In this document: piece after piece, positions 49,607 through 64,000 of the stretch | Layout: each line of letters begins with the position of its first letter | Position numbering within the stretch: the stretch's first letter is position 1 | NCBI GenBank assembly: GCA_024220505.1 | Contig: JAKZZE010000002.1 | Location: 1,488,001 to 1,552,000, forward strand | DNA length: 64,000 nucleotides | Direction: 5' to 3' | DNA from: Rhizopus arrhizus | Taxonomy: Eukaryota; Mucoromycota; Mucoromycetes; Mucorales; Rhizopodaceae | Position numbers and translations under genes: made by a program | The notes under the pieces: model-generated | Databases searched by the model: none | What the model was told of the DNA's origin: nothing | Seen by the model: the letters and a program-made list of their open reading frames with translations, nothing else

Positions 49607-49947
49607 TGTCATGTTTTGACATGTCAATAAGATACAGTCTTATCATTCTGGACTAAATCTTTACAAATGAGTTTGAATAAGAATAGAACCTGATAATTAT
49701 CACTGCCCTAAACAGCCAAGTTTCACTTTCATCTCAACAGTTGATTATTAACATCAGTCTATAAAATTTTTCTTATACATGTCAAATCATATCGGTCGTA
49801 ACTATTTTTGTCATCTAATCTCAGGTCTTGCTCAACTAATATAAATAGCCTTGAAATCTTTCTTTAATAAAAGTATTCGACTTTTAGAACTATTGTTCGG
49901 TCTCGTTAATTGTTCTTTGTCCTATTTTTTATACTTAAAACACTTCA
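49607..49947 (+). repeat. Element G 3' LTR (341 bp)
   Basis: Matches the 5' LTR at 23314 with few differences and lacks the Tc1-like insert. TATAAATAG and AATAAAAG are present. It ends CACTTCA and abuts a Tc1-like transposase remnant. Flanks GATAA and ATCCT give no TSD. Confidence 0.85.
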
Positions 49948-50589
49948 ATCCTCCCAAAAAAAACATTCTCTAGCCATAGCACCACTACCACCATCACTCC
50001 ACTTGACTGTAGATACTACATTCCTTTCATCGTAACGCTTTCTTTCCTTCCTGAGTACTCTTTTATCGCGTTTATTGTTTTGAACACAAAAGCGCGGCTC
50101 GTCAGACCAAATAACGTTTCTCCATTTGTCTTCTGTCCAATTGATGTGCTTCTTCACCCACAGAAGCTTACTTTTGTAGAGTCTTGCAGTCAATCTAGAC
50201 TTGTGAGCTGCTTTGTATAAATTGAAATTAAGGCAATCGACATACGATTAAAGAGTTTTTATACAAAGACATCCAGTTTTGCTAACTCCATATTTATTCT
50301 TTATAAGAGGCAAAAGGATCCTCTCTAATTTTTCTCTTCAAGTTCCTTCCAATTCTTTCATTTATTTTCAACAGTCCACTATTTGCTTGCGAGGCAAAGG
50401 GCTGTCATAGTTATCAATTTTGGTTTTTATATCTTGCATAGTGGACTTGTTCAAGCCAACAAGTTCTGCAATCTCTCTAATCGTTTAATGTTTTCTAAGA
50501 AGATAAAAAACCCCATGTTTTACTTTCTTTTATTCATCTTCAGATATAGCTAAAGATCGTGTGCAATCTATGGAGGTTCGAGCTGACAT
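49948..50589 (-). pseudogene. Second Tc1-like transposase remnant, truncated by LTR G
   Basis: - strand. ATG at 50589 (MSARTS), then several stops; an HTH stretch TIREIAELVGLNKSTM near 50480; then an 82-codon open piece (49945-50193) with WVKKHINWTEDKW, RNVIWSDEPRF (catalytic Asp present) and GSGAMARECFFWED, matching Tc1 DDE transposases up to the GCFxW segment. It is cut at 49948, so the remaining catalytic residues are lost. Sequence differs from F1/F2, so it is another Tc1 lineage. Confidence 0.82.
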
Positions 50590-50599
50590 GTTTTTATAG

Positions 50600-51373
50600 A
50601 GTTGATGAATGAGAAAAGGGCAAATTTATTTTGCTATGAGCATAAAATTTCCCTTAACATTTTTTTGTAGGGGCTAGAAAGCCAGTTTTTATTATAATAA
50701 ATAAATAAAGCCGCGGTGAACTTTATGAGCCATTTTTACTATTCTTTTTTTTTTTTTTCTCTGCTTGTCCCTTTTCCAGTTCAATGCATTTTATTATCAT
50801 TGTATGTTTAGTCCCAAAGCACAGGGCTTGATGACCACTAATAAATACATGTTTAGTTGTCTATAGATCGGCAGCCACTACACCTCTTTTAATATTCTAT
50901 GATCAAGGTATGCAAAAACTGTGTGATCATTAGAAGAAATAATATCGCTTCCAAATTTCTGCAGTTGCTAATTAAAAACTGCAAGTGATATTCATAACAG
51001 ATATTAGAATAATAGGTTGAACAATTGAGCTAAGGCTTCAAGACAGCTTAATAATTAATTGCATTTTTTACATCAAAGATAGTCCACAACTTTAAAATTC
51101 AATAAAAAAATCAAAGCTGCGAAGTCAAAGTATGCTGGTTTCTCACAAAAAGTAAGCTAAATAGCATAACATAGCAAATGCTAGCCAAGAACATTTCGTG
51201 GCTAGCGTCATCTTGTCTTATTTTGTAAAAGCAGCAGTCAGTAGACATTCGTCAATGAATAAAGGTATGCTTATTTTTTTTGGCTTTTTTCTATGCAATT
51301 TTTATGTACTGTTTATTAAATAATAAAAAACGTTTTCATATAATGAAAGTCTGTTTGTATGAATGAGTTAAAT
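50600..51373. other. Intergenic DNA between repeats and BiP gene
   Basis: AT-rich and unique-looking. No ORF or element recognised. It contains the 3' flank of the BiP gene (- strand). Confidence 0.5.
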
Positions 51374-53410
51374 TTACAATTCATCGTGATCTCTTAAGGG
51401 TTCTTCGCTGTCGCTGCTACCAGTAGAACCGTCAGCGTACAACTTCGAAGTAATGGGGTTAACAATAGATTCTAATTCTTCACGCTTTTCATCAAAATCT
51501 TCACGAAGCGCAGTAGGATTTTCCTCAATCCAAGCAAGTTTGTCCTTCACAGCATCTTCAATAGCTTCCTTGTCCTCAGCAGAAATCTTGGTAGCAAGAG
51601 CACCGTCATCAGACAGCTGACTTTTAATAGTATAAATGTAGTTTTCTAACTTGTTCTTAGCTTCAGTACGGTCACGAATGGCCTTGTCTTCTTCAGCGAA
51701 TTCTTCGGCTTCCTTTACCATACGGTCAATATCTTCTTGAGAGAGACGGCCCTTGTCATTGGTAATGGTAATAGATTCGGATTTACCAGATGCTTTATCA
51801 GCAGCACTGACCTTCAAGATACCGTTGGCATCGACTTCGAAAGTAACTTCGATTTGGGGAACGCCACGGGGAGCAGGTGCAATACCAGACAATTCAAACT
51901 TACCGAGAAGGTTGTTGTCTTTGGTCAAGGCGCGTTCACCTTCATAGACTTGAATCAAGACAGTGGGTTGGTTATCGGCGGCAGTAGAGAAGATTTGAGA
52001 CTTCTTAGTAGGAATGACAGTGTTACGGGGAATCAACTTAGCCATGACGCCACCAGTGGTTTCAATACCGAGAGTCAAGGGATTAACATCCAACAACAAG
52101 ATCTTATCAGAGCTTTCTTCGCCAGAGAGGATACCACCTTGAACGGCAGCACCATAAGCAACAGCCTCATCAGGATTGATACCCTTGGATGGCTTCTTAC
52201 CATTGAAGAAATCTTGAAGGAGTTTTTGAACTTTGGGAATACGAGTAGAGCCACCAACGAGGACAATATCATCAACCTTATCCTTAGTCAAACCAGCATC
52301 CTTAAGGACCTGTTCAACAGGCTTCAAAGTCTTACGGAACAAGTCGTTGTTAAGTTCTTCAAACTTGGCACGAGTCAAGGTTTCAGAAAAGTCCTTGCCG
52401 TTAAAGAAGGATTCAATTTCAACACGAACAGACATTTGGGAAGAGAGAGCACGCTTAGCATTCTCAGCTTCACGCTTCAATTTACTCATGGCCTTCAAGT
52501 CCTTGGTAACATCTTCTCCATCATTCTTCTTCTTCCAGAGCTTGACAAAGTGATCAATAACACGAGAATCAAAATCTTCACCACCCAAGTGAGTATCACC
52601 AGCAGTAGATAAAACTTCAAAGATACCATCTTCAATAGACAAAAGGGAAACATCAAAGGTACCACCACCCAAGTCGTAAACAAGAACGTTCTTTTCACCA
52701 CCAGTCTTATCCAAGCCGTATGCAATAGCAGCAGCAGTAGGCTCATTGATGATACGAAGGATAGTTAAACCAGCAATAGTACCGGCATCCTTGGTAGCTT
52801 GACGTTGAGCATCATTAAAATAGGCAGGAACAGTGACAACAGCGTGAGTAACAGGCTTACCGAGGTAAGCTTCTGCAGTTTCTTTCATTTTGGTCAAGAC
52901 CATACCAGAGATTTCTTCAGGGGTGAAAACTCTATCTTCACCCTTAACAGGAACTTGGATGTGAGGAGCACCATTTCTGCTGACAACGTCGAAGGGAAAG
53001 TGCTTCATATCTTGTTGTACTTCCTTGTCTTCATAACGACGACCAATAAGACGCTTTGCATCAAAAACAGTACGTCTGGGGTTAGCAGAGTATTGATTCT
53101 TTGCGGCATCACCAATTAAACGTTCGTCATCTGTAAAAGCGACATAGGATGGAGTAATACGGTGGCCTTGATCGTTGGCAATAATCTCAACACGTCCATT
53201 CTTTTGGACAGCAACACAAGAGTAAGTTGTACCCAAATCAATACCAATTACTATATGAATTGGTAAGTATAACGCCTCCTTTTATACTTTACGTATTTTT
53301 ATACCAGTTCCATAAGATTCTTTATCTTCAGCAGCTTCAACAACAGTTGAGGCAATAAATAATGTAAATAGAAAGGCAAAAAGGGCCAATAATGAGGCCT
53401 TTGTCTGCAT
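51374..53410 (-). CDS. KAR2: BiP/Kar2, ER lumenal Hsp70 chaperone (one intron)
   Basis: ER Hsp70 that folds and translocates secretory proteins and helps sense ER stress. Exon 1 is 53410-53305 and exon 2 is 53250-51374, with a 54-bp GT/AG intron at 53251-53304. Together they give 660 residues. Exon 1 encodes a signal peptide ([18 protein letters not shown], cleavage near VVEA). The intron falls within [13 protein letters not shown], the first ATP-phosphate loop. Other Hsp70 marks: [37 protein letters not shown]. The substrate-binding domain and lid follow, and the chain ends RDHDEL, the ER-retrieval signal that separates BiP from cytosolic Hsp70. I chose the start from the signal peptide and splice fit. 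Length is usual for the family. Confidence 0.97.
53251..53304 (-). other. Intron of BiP gene
   Basis: - strand GTATAAAAA to TTCATATAG, 54 bp. It interrupts codon Val of GTVIGID. Confidence 0.9.
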
Positions 53411-54133
53411 TTTTTTGTTATCTTCGAATATAAAAAGTAAAAAAAAAAAAAAAAAAAAAAAAGCTGAATCTATTTAAATAATCAAGCTTGAAATCCATGT
53501 ATCAAATTTTTATTGGATGAAAACCTAATTTAATTTACTTGCCCGAAATTTCATACAGAGTATCGAATCAAGTTTCACCATGTCAAGTTTGTAATTAATT
53601 ATAATTACATCCGACAAATGAAAACAAACCAAGCTTGAAAGTGGCCTTGACATGATTCAATCCCAAATCTGTGCTTCATACCTCTTTATCATCGTTAAAA
53701 TGAGTGCGTTAGTAATAAACAAGTGCTACTGTAGTAGCTTTTTTGTACTGATTATTAAATGATACTCCATGTTAAAATTACACACAAGAAAATCACTTAA
53801 TTTATTGTATCACATCATAGATCTAGCAAATTATTATGTATAATAACAGTAGCCTTATGCAAATAACTTTCTTGCTTGTGCCTGAAGACATATATAAGTC
53901 ATCATTTGTTACATTTTCTTAAAAATGATACTTTCAAATACAAAAAAGAAGAAAGGAAATCAATATGCCACTAATAATTGTGAACAAAAGTATTTGCGAG
54001 CGTGTATGAGTGTAATGTATAATAAATTAATGATTTCTTTATTGTGATTATTTTATAATGTTTGGACTACTGAATCTTGTTTTATTGGGTATTGGAGAAG
54101 TAGGAGTGGATGAAGTAGGGTTATGGTTGGTGC
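53411..54133. other. BiP promoter region / TBC gene 3' flank
   Basis: No ORF supported. An A24 run on + at 53439-53462 lies about 30 bp upstream of the BiP ATG. I found no clear CAGCGTG-type unfolded-protein-response element by eye. Confidence 0.45.
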
Positions 54134-56186
54134 CTATGGATAGTATGGACTTTTTATCTTTTTTAATCTTTGGCATTCTTTAGTCATCTTCACATTTTCT
54201 TGTTCTAAGTACTCTACTTTATTCTTCATATCAATCATACGTTCTACAAGGGCATTGAGCGCATCTTTCGACATCATCTGCTGGTGTACTAAATCATCGT
54301 TCTCTTGCTTTAATTTGGTATTCTCTTTACGGAGTTCTATGCATTCCCTTTCATATTTCGTATTATGAAATGCGCTTTCTATTGTCATCTTCAACACATC
54401 TCTTTCTGCTTCCATATCCATTTTATCCATCTTGGCTTGATTCAACTCATCTTTTAGTGTAATTTCTTCTCTTTGCATTTGTGATAAAGCCGATAATAAA
54501 TCCTCAATTTGATGATGCAGTTCAGAAACAGTTTGCTCTCTCAATATGGATATCGAATGTCTCTCAGATTCATTACTCTTTTTGGATGCATTACTGCCAT
54601 TGACGCTACTATACCACGACATTGTCTTCTTTTTTCTGCTTTTGTTTTGACTACTGCTGTCATTGCTAATCTTTGACCAAAAATTGAAGCGAACAGCAAG
54701 CACCTGTTCTGTTTGCTTTTGTTCTTTTTCTAACTCTGTCACATATGTCTCTGCTAAATGGTCCATTTTTTCCTTGGTGATGATATCACTCAATTTGACA
54801 GCATCCGATATAACTTGTCCTGGATCATTGTTATATGCATCGTACAGTTTATTAGATAAAAAGTCCAGAATATCTTCAAACTCTGTAAACTGCATCAATA
54901 TTTTCTTGGATCGTTTTAACATTGCGATAGATACGCGCATAATTGTTTCTGCTGCACCTTCTGCAAATATAACATCATAAACTCTTAAGATAAACTCCAT
55001 AGGAAAAGCATAAGCAAACAGTGTAAGGAACCATTGTGATGCATACATGGGCACATTGACTTCGTGTAATGTTAAGAAATCAGATAAATCGGGCAATATT
55101 TGATCTAGTAAGCTCGAAAATTGGTATAATCGAAGCTGCAAGCCTTCCATATTTAAGGTGAACATTGTTCTCATTTCATATGTTTCCATAAGTCTATTTA
55201 TCTTTTTCAATAATTGAATATTCCTCTTTTAACTCCCTAGCACTAGCTTGTTACCTTACAAAAACACAAAACGCTTGCTGCTCTGGCATCTGGATGATCA
55301 CGTTAGTTTCCAATGATACGCATCGAAATGGGAAAGAAGTTTTACATTTAATAATAAAGGCCCTACAAGGAATGCTAATCCTTGACAGTATCCTACCAGT
55401 GAATCATATAAGCTATAAGCTGATAACACTCGCTCAAGTGATTGCTGTCCATGTCCTCCTTCCTGCTTAAACATATCAATGCCTGGAAAAGTACGAGCCA
55501 AATCTCGTTGAATAACCCTTTCATAGGGCGAATTTTCTGCTACAAGCTGCCCATACATTGTTTCTAGGTTTAAAGAAGCCGACTGTGTCATGGCTTGCCA
55601 AATAACACCTCTAACTTTAGGAGGAATGCCTGCTCTGAGCTTCGCTGAAACAAGGTGAGGTAGTTTTAAAGTAACAGAGCTGAAATCTTCTGTCAATGCT
55701 GTCCAAAATTCCCAGTCAATATTCTCATCAACTTGGCCATCTACTGCTAGCTTTTGAATTGTTGAAAGGTTGGCTTTCAGCTGATTAGATTGAATGCAAA
55801 CGGACTTTGGGTCTTCATCCAATTTAGCGTTTTGCTTTTCGATCTGAGCAAGAATGAACTCGATTGAATCCTAAAGAAAAAAGAAACGTTGAAATCAAGT
55901 TTTTTTCTCTTCTTATTTGCTATTATTACTTTACTTGAGAAGGTATTTTCGCATTCTCTTCTTCTAATCTCGGTAATAGCTTTAAGTCCTTTTTAACTGC
56001 AGCTGAATTAAAGCTATTGGTCCTTCGGCGGCTCGTTGGACTGCCTTTCAAGGTACCGCTAGTTGTTCTCGTGGGCGAAAGCAAGTTATGTCGTATAGTT
56101 GAACTTTTTGAAGCTTTGAGATTAATAGATGGACGACAAGCATGCTCTTCTTGTTGCTGTCGAAATGCATCCGCCAATTTTGACAT
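54134..56186 (-). CDS. TBC-domain Rab GTPase-activating protein (Gyp5/EVI5-like), four exons
   Basis: Stimulates GTP hydrolysis by a Rab GTPase in vesicle traffic. Exons 56186-55935, 55870-55346, 55289-55255 and 55193-54134 join in frame to 623 residues; introns 64, 56 and 61 bp. The N-terminal ~150 residues are Ser/Thr/Arg-rich. The TBC domain has AGIPPKVRGVIWQ, then the arginine finger IQRDLARTFPG and the glutamine finger YCQG, so catalysis should work. The TBC domain continues MPEQQAF and VRLMETYEMRTMF to about residue 400. A basic Ser-rich stretch and a long C-terminal coiled coil (~470-620) follow, as in EVI5/Gyp5. The start MSKLADAFRQQQEE is preferred over an upstream in-frame ATG at 56226. 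The target Rab cannot be told. Confidence 0.9.
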
Positions 56187-57446
56187 TGGGAAACAAAAAA
56201 GATAAAGGAACAAAAAGTCGGACATTCTGTTGTATGATTTTTTAGGAAAACTTATCAAAGCAAACAACTGCTGTAACAGCATCAATTAACTTATATCATT
56301 CTATTTTTACTCTTAAAGGAGTAGCAAATCTGCTTATTTCGTAATTCCATTTATTCGGCTATCTATACTATTGTATCTTTCTACCATTTTAATCATTTTA
56401 ACGTTTTGTTGCTTATCATGTTAATACGTTGATTTGCAGTACGCATTACTCCTGAATAGCTTTTTCATCATTATTTGTTTATATAAGGTACATGAAACCA
56501 ATTGACCTGAAGTGGTCCTTCTAATAAGACTAGATGCTTCAAATTACAAAGTCTCTTATTCCGTCGTATTTTGTTAAATAATAATTCGGATCGCCACCAG
56601 TACTTGATCAATTAAGCATTATTCTTTGTCCCACGCTTAGATTGCTGGCTTTACTATGCTGCGACATTGTACAGGCGTAATGAATTGTTGTGGAATGTCA
56701 TAGGGAAACACAACATCCTTGTATTACATCATTAAGCAAAGGTTGGTTATAAGGCTTATTTATTCGTTGACTGTAAAAATGACGCTTAATTTATTGACGA
56801 AAACATTTTTTTAGCATTTCTTTATGCTCCTAACTTTCTATATATGGGTTGCTAAATTGTACCTTTTTCAGTAGTCCATTTGCCTCTACTTGCTACCTTA
56901 CGCTTTTTTAAATCATTCAACTGTCCTTCTTTTATTAGCAAATATAATGTGGTTTTAACATAGTTCTAACAAGATACTACGCACTGCCCAACTAGAATTG
57001 ATATAGAAGCTAAAGAAAATGTTTATTATATCATGTTAAAGCATTAAGCAATAATTAGCTTTTAATCACATAGAGAAACATGGTATTCTGAAAGTCTTTA
57101 CTGCAACATATTTCTTTCTTGCACTTCATGATTTTATTTACTGTACTCTTACAGAAAAAGCAGGTATGCAGGCATTGAATAAAATATTTGTATTCTCGCG
57201 TTTGTATCTTCTTTAATATATCCTTTATCTGGATTTGTGTATGACTTTTCATTTATTGAACTGTTTTGCTTCATATCCTTTTTATAACTATAAAGTGTAT
57301 AAACTCAGGCTATAATTTCTTGTTTGTAATATCTATTACAATTTTTCACAGCGTGGGATGAAAACGTTATTCATGCGGCCTTTCAAATATAACTTTAGGC
57401 TTATGAAAGCCCTATCTTTCAGTCTTTTTTCCCTTTAATCACCCTA
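56187..57446. other. Divergent intergenic region between TBC gene and PEX6
   Basis: 1.26 kb, AT-rich, with a T/C-rich stretch just before the PEX6 ATG. No gene, RNA or repeat recognised. The 65-residue - strand ORF at 57055-57252 is not supported. Confidence 0.45.
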
Positions 57447-61245
<3,799 letters not shown>

Positions 61246-61640
61246 TAAAAACAAGACACACTCATTGCTTCTTATATTGTATCTGTTTTTATAAATGTTT
61301 TATAGGGTTATTTATCGTACATTCTCTCCCAAAACAAATACTTGTGAGGCTATCACGAATTGGTTTAAAAAATAATGACATGTTTAGTATATGATATGTT
61401 TATAAATATATGCTGCAGAACTTAGTTACATCGAAGTTTTTGGTACGCTTTGGGCTATGATAATGACGTTAACAGTGTTTGCCTAAAATAACAAATTATA
61501 TTTCCATGTTTAGGCATTCTCTACCTCTTTTGTTACACTATTATATCATAATGATGCTATTCAGGGAAAGAAAAAGCCTAATAAAAAATTATAAATATTA
61601 AGGCATACTAAGCTATGGTTTATAAATCTTTATATTAAAC
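61246..61640. other. Intergenic DNA
   Basis: PEX6 3' flank and upstream region of the small ORF. AT-rich; nothing recognised beyond a TATATTAAAC just before the next ATG. Confidence 0.45.
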
Positions 61641-61964
61641 ATGCCTAACTCAATAATCAAAGATTTGAATTCTCAGCCTAAAGCCCAATCTGCTCATAAC
61701 AGTAACGCCGAGGGCAATGCATCAACTGCTACAAACAATACGGAGAATCATGATGATAACACTACTATTATTAGTTGTAGTGAACAGAATTCAAATGATA
61801 TGGAAAGAGGGAATGATCCTAGTTATTCAGAAGGACAAAAACAAAGACCTAAGCCAAAAAACACTGGAGGAAACGCACATCACATTGCGGAACATCCACT
61901 CATAGGTTTGGGTGGATTAACAGGCAAACAGCCTGTGGGAGAAGTTAATTTTAAAAAACTATAA
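61641..61964 (+). CDS. Small hypothetical protein (107 residues)
   Basis: Unrecognised. The first two thirds are Asn/Ser/Thr/Gln-rich and probably disordered (EGNAS, NNTENHDDN, SEQNSND). The last ~35 residues look more ordered and basic (GGNAHHIAEHPLIGLGG, KQPVGEVNFKKL). No signal peptide or membrane segment. ATG is about 20 bp after an AT-rich TATA-like patch, the stop is 97 bp from the convergent TTC27-like gene, and the composition is richer than surrounding intergenic DNA. These points favour a real gene, but no homolog or function can be named from sequence alone. Confidence 0.55.
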   Translation: MPNSIIKDLNSQPKAQSAHNSNAEGNASTATNNTENHDDNTTIISCSEQNSNDMERGNDPSYSEGQKQRPKPKNTGGNAHHIAEHPLIGLGGLTGKQPVGEVNFKKL

Positions 61965-62061
61965 ACAGTCGAGTAAAACTGTACATCTCTACATTGCAAT
62001 TAATAAATAATTTCTTTGAATACATGATGTCTATAATACATTTATTTTTTTTTAATAATAT

Positions 62062-64000
62062 TTATACATTTTTAAGGTCATCCATGCGTTCCTTTAAGCG
62101 TTCATAAGATGGTGTGTCTTCAAATATGTCCTTTACTTTCCCCATTAAGCCTTTGAGAATAAGACGTGATTGATAGCGCCAATCTGAACATACGGGCGCA
62201 CCATCTTGTGTTTTATCACCTAAACTTTCATACATATCTACAGTTTCAAGTGCAACGGTAGTAACATCTTCAAATATGCTCTCTTCAGTCTCAATTCGAG
62301 GATCATGCATGACAGATCGGTAAGCTTTAACGGAGGTTTCAAGGGCTTCAGCATAACGCTTCTGCCACAAATAGAACTTTGCACAAATCATCCAAATATC
62401 TGGTGAGTTTGTAATTCGGCTCAAGATCACATCTTCTAACAGACGTTGGACATGTACAGACAAACGAGCGCCATCTCTATCATGAGGGTCCTTCCAATTT
62501 TGAACTACACTTTCTATAATCATGCGGAGCACACCAACATCTACAGATTTGTCTCGTACCTTATCCCATCGAAGTTCAACCACACGCTGCATGGCATAAA
62601 TAGAGTCAGCAAATTGACCAACATCGATTGATACAAACAACAAGTTTTGCCACATTCTCCAATCATCAAACTTGATTCTGGTGGCACGCTTGAGAGCCAA
62701 AAAGGCGTCAGTCTTCTTATCCATTTTAGTATAAATACTAGCCAAGTTATTCCATGCTTCTGCTTGTTCATCATCCAAAAGGACCACCCGTTGAAAGGCA
62801 CGAGCACTAACTTCCCAATTTTCAACAACCATAGCAGCACAACCAAGAATGTACCAAGAGCTTTCAAAGAGCGGGTTGATTTCAAGTGCCTTTTGATAAC
62901 ATTCGATAGCAGCCTCATAGTTGTTGTGTTTGAATTCATAGGAACCTAAGCTACGCATAGCACGGGCATAGTGATGATTGGAAATTTCCCAAGACTTTCG
63001 CCAATGTGCAGGTTCGAGTTCGAGATCACCCAAGATGCACCAGTATTTAGGTGAATTGGGATTCACCTCCATGAGACGTTGTAAGATTTGCTTGGCTTTT
63101 TGTGCTTGTTCCATCATTTGATAACAAGAAATAACATCTTCCCACATTTCGAGTCTTTCAAAGATGTCTGCCGCTGATCGAAGAACACCAAGAGAAACAA
63201 ATCGACGAGCTAATTCACGCTCCATTTCCCACTTGCTAGGTAACAACAGATCGTAAAAATAAGCAAGACGCTCCTGAACTGTGGAGTCTTCCACCTTGAT
63301 TTGGTCTACGAGTGCTTGCAGTTGAAGAGCAGAACGTTCTACTGTACGGCCTTTGTTAGATTCAAGACGAGAACGTAACAAAAGGCCCATTGTGTGTACC
63401 ATCCAGTTGTTGGCGTTTTCAAGTACACGAGTAACATAAGGAACCATCTGTTCTGTAGTAATACCATGGTCAGGATTGGTGTTTTTGACATTTAAGCAGA
63501 ATGCAAGTAAAATACATTGATCAATTACATTCAAGTTGCCATGACGCTTATCGCTTTCTTTTTCATTCTTTTCGTTTTCCGTAAAGGCAATCTTTTCCAA
63601 TACAGTATCATCATTCAAATCTAATGTTTCAGGCTTTGTTGCTTCCGTATCTGTCTTTTCTTGATCTTTACTTTCGGCCAAAACAACCAATTGAGAAACA
63701 TCAAATGTTTGAAACTTTGTACGGCGGCCAAGAGCACCTGTGAGAGACCAGGTAAATCCTGATTCCTTTTGAGCTGATTCCATACTTTGTAAAGCTTCTT
63801 TATCTTGTCCGTAGTAGCTGTGGATCAAACCAGTTTCTAACTGATGACGGATCTTAAGATGTCGACTACCTGGTTCTTTATAATTATCTATAGCTTCAGC
63901 ACTTGCTTGAGACAAGGCAATCAATTCATTCTGAAGTGAGCCAGTGAATTCGTCTAACAGTTGTTGTTGAATAAAAGTAGCACGCATCGACCAAAATGAT
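62062..64000 (-). CDS. TTC27/Emw1-like TPR protein, 5' partial
   Basis: C-terminal 641+ residues of a tetratricopeptide-repeat protein. The repeats are clearest in the middle: AADIFERLEMWEDVISCYQ, ARAMRSLGSYEFKHNNYEAA, ALEINPLFESSWYILGCAA, AFQRVVLLDDEQAEAWNNLA, ALKRATRIKFDDWRMWQNLL. The order WKSWE-type turn, ESSWYILGCAAMV and EAWNNLA is characteristic of TTC27 (yeast Emw1). Yeast Emw1 is essential and linked to cell wall integrity; its biochemical role is poorly defined. The frame is open to the window edge before the ATG at 63987, so the N terminus (roughly 200 residues in this family) lies outside. No intron in the visible part. Confidence 0.88.
   Translation of the reverse strand, partial: SFWSMRATFIQQQLLDEFTGSLQNELIALSQASAEAIDNYKEPGSRHLKIRHQLETGLIHSYYGQDKEALQSMESAQKESGFTWSLTGALGRRTKFQTFDVSQLVVLAESKDQEKTDTEATKPETLDLNDDTVLEKIAFTENEKNEKESDKRHGNLNVIDQCILLAFCLNVKNTNPDHGITTEQMVPYVTRVLENANNWMVHTMGLLLRSRLESNKGRTVERSALQLQALVDQIKVEDSTVQERLAYFYDLLLPSKWEMERELARRFVSLGVLRSAADIFERLEMWEDVISCYQMMEQAQKAKQILQRLMEVNPNSPKYWCILGDLELEPAHWRKSWEISNHHYARAMRSLGSYEFKHNNYEAAIECYQKALEINPLFESSWYILGCAAMVVENWEVSARAFQRVVLLDDEQAEAWNNLASIYTKMDKKTDAFLALKRATRIKFDDWRMWQNLLFVSIDVGQFADSIYAMQRVVELRWDKVRDKSVDVGVLRMIIESVVQNWKDPHDRDGARLSVHVQRLLEDVILSRITNSPDIWMICAKFYLWQKRYAEALETSVKAYRSVMHDPRIETEESIFEDVTTVALETVDMYESLGDKTQDGAPVCSDWRYQSRLILKGLMGKVKDIFEDTPSYERLKERMDDLKNV

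Larger units (their letters stand above)
23314..49947 (+). mobile_element. Element G: degenerate Ty3/gypsy element hosting a nest of later insertions
   Basis: Outer shell of the nest. The 5' LTR (23314-25284, itself split by Tc1-like F1) and 3' LTR (49607-49947) match: 340 and 341 bp without insertions, TGTCATGTTTTG to ACTTAAAACACTTCA. The leader (25285-25310, resuming 44548) is split by solo LTR E. Gag to integrase lies at 44565-49290. Outer flanks TACCG and ATCCT do not match, so there is no TSD, and the end of pol and the purine tract are missing. The two LTRs may belong to one rearranged element or to two. Confidence 0.7.

Noticed and set aside
51737..52612. 291-residue + strand ORF opposite BiP
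   Set aside because: Antisense shadow of a highly conserved Hsp70 gene, produced by its codon bias.
57055..57252. 65-residue - strand ORF in the TBC/PEX6 intergenic region
   Set aside because: AT-driven composition, no splice partner or recognisable motif, in a divergent promoter region.

Overview
The window is most likely from an early-diverging fungus, probably Mucoromycota (Mucorales-like). It is AT-rich with short introns (about 50-95 bp), HDEL-tailed BiP and typical fungal housekeeping genes. About 50 kb is a dense graveyard and nursery of Ty3/gypsy LTR retrotransposons, LINEs and Tc1-like transposons. The species assignment is inference; the elements and genes are read directly.

Left part (1-23.2 kb). 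A LINE (LINE-1, + strand, Tad/R1-like) fills 2-5263. Its only visible damage is a solo LTR inserted near the end of ORF2. An intact chromodomain Ty3/gypsy element (element A, 6315-12531) follows, with two 423-bp LTRs that I read as identical and a GTTAA target duplication. Next come about 5 kb of AT-rich DNA holding a 33-bp minisatellite cut by a solo LTR and a small LINE remnant. A second LINE (LINE-2, - strand, L1/Tx1-like, 18061-22735) is cut by or abuts three solo LTRs of three different families.

Middle (23.3-49.9 kb). This is an onion of nested insertions. Old element G (5' LTR 23314-25284, gag restarting at 44565, 3' LTR 49607-49947) was hit in its leader by element E, now a solo LTR in three pieces (25311-25576, 42604-42658, 44289-44542). 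The E LTR was then hit by the intact chromodomain element C (25577-42603, - strand) and by a Tc1-like element (F2, 42659-44288). Element C was hit twice, 82 bp apart, in its last 28 codons, by two more intact elements: B (31446-37444, + strand, chromodomain) and D (26315-31358, - strand, no chromodomain, tRNA-type primer site). A sister Tc1-like copy (F1) sits in the 5' LTR of G. Removing each insertion plus one target-site copy restores continuous frames or LTR lengths, which orders the events: G, then E, then C and F2, then B and D.

Right part (50.6-64 kb). Single-copy genes: KAR2/BiP (- strand, one intron), a TBC-domain Rab GAP (- strand, four exons), PEX6 (+ strand, nine exons), a small unrecognised ORF, and the 3' part of a TTC27/Emw1-like TPR gene (- strand). 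These serve ER folding, vesicle traffic, peroxisome import and a nuclear or cell-wall-related TPR function. I see no operon-like logic among them.

The most interesting signal is a covarying complementarity in elements A, B, C and G. A 7-10 nt stretch in the R region of each LTR is complementary to the bases just after the 5' LTR. The sequence differs between families while the pairing is kept. This is the pattern expected for Tf1/sushi-type self-priming of reverse transcription. Element D instead has an ordinary TGG-starting primer site.
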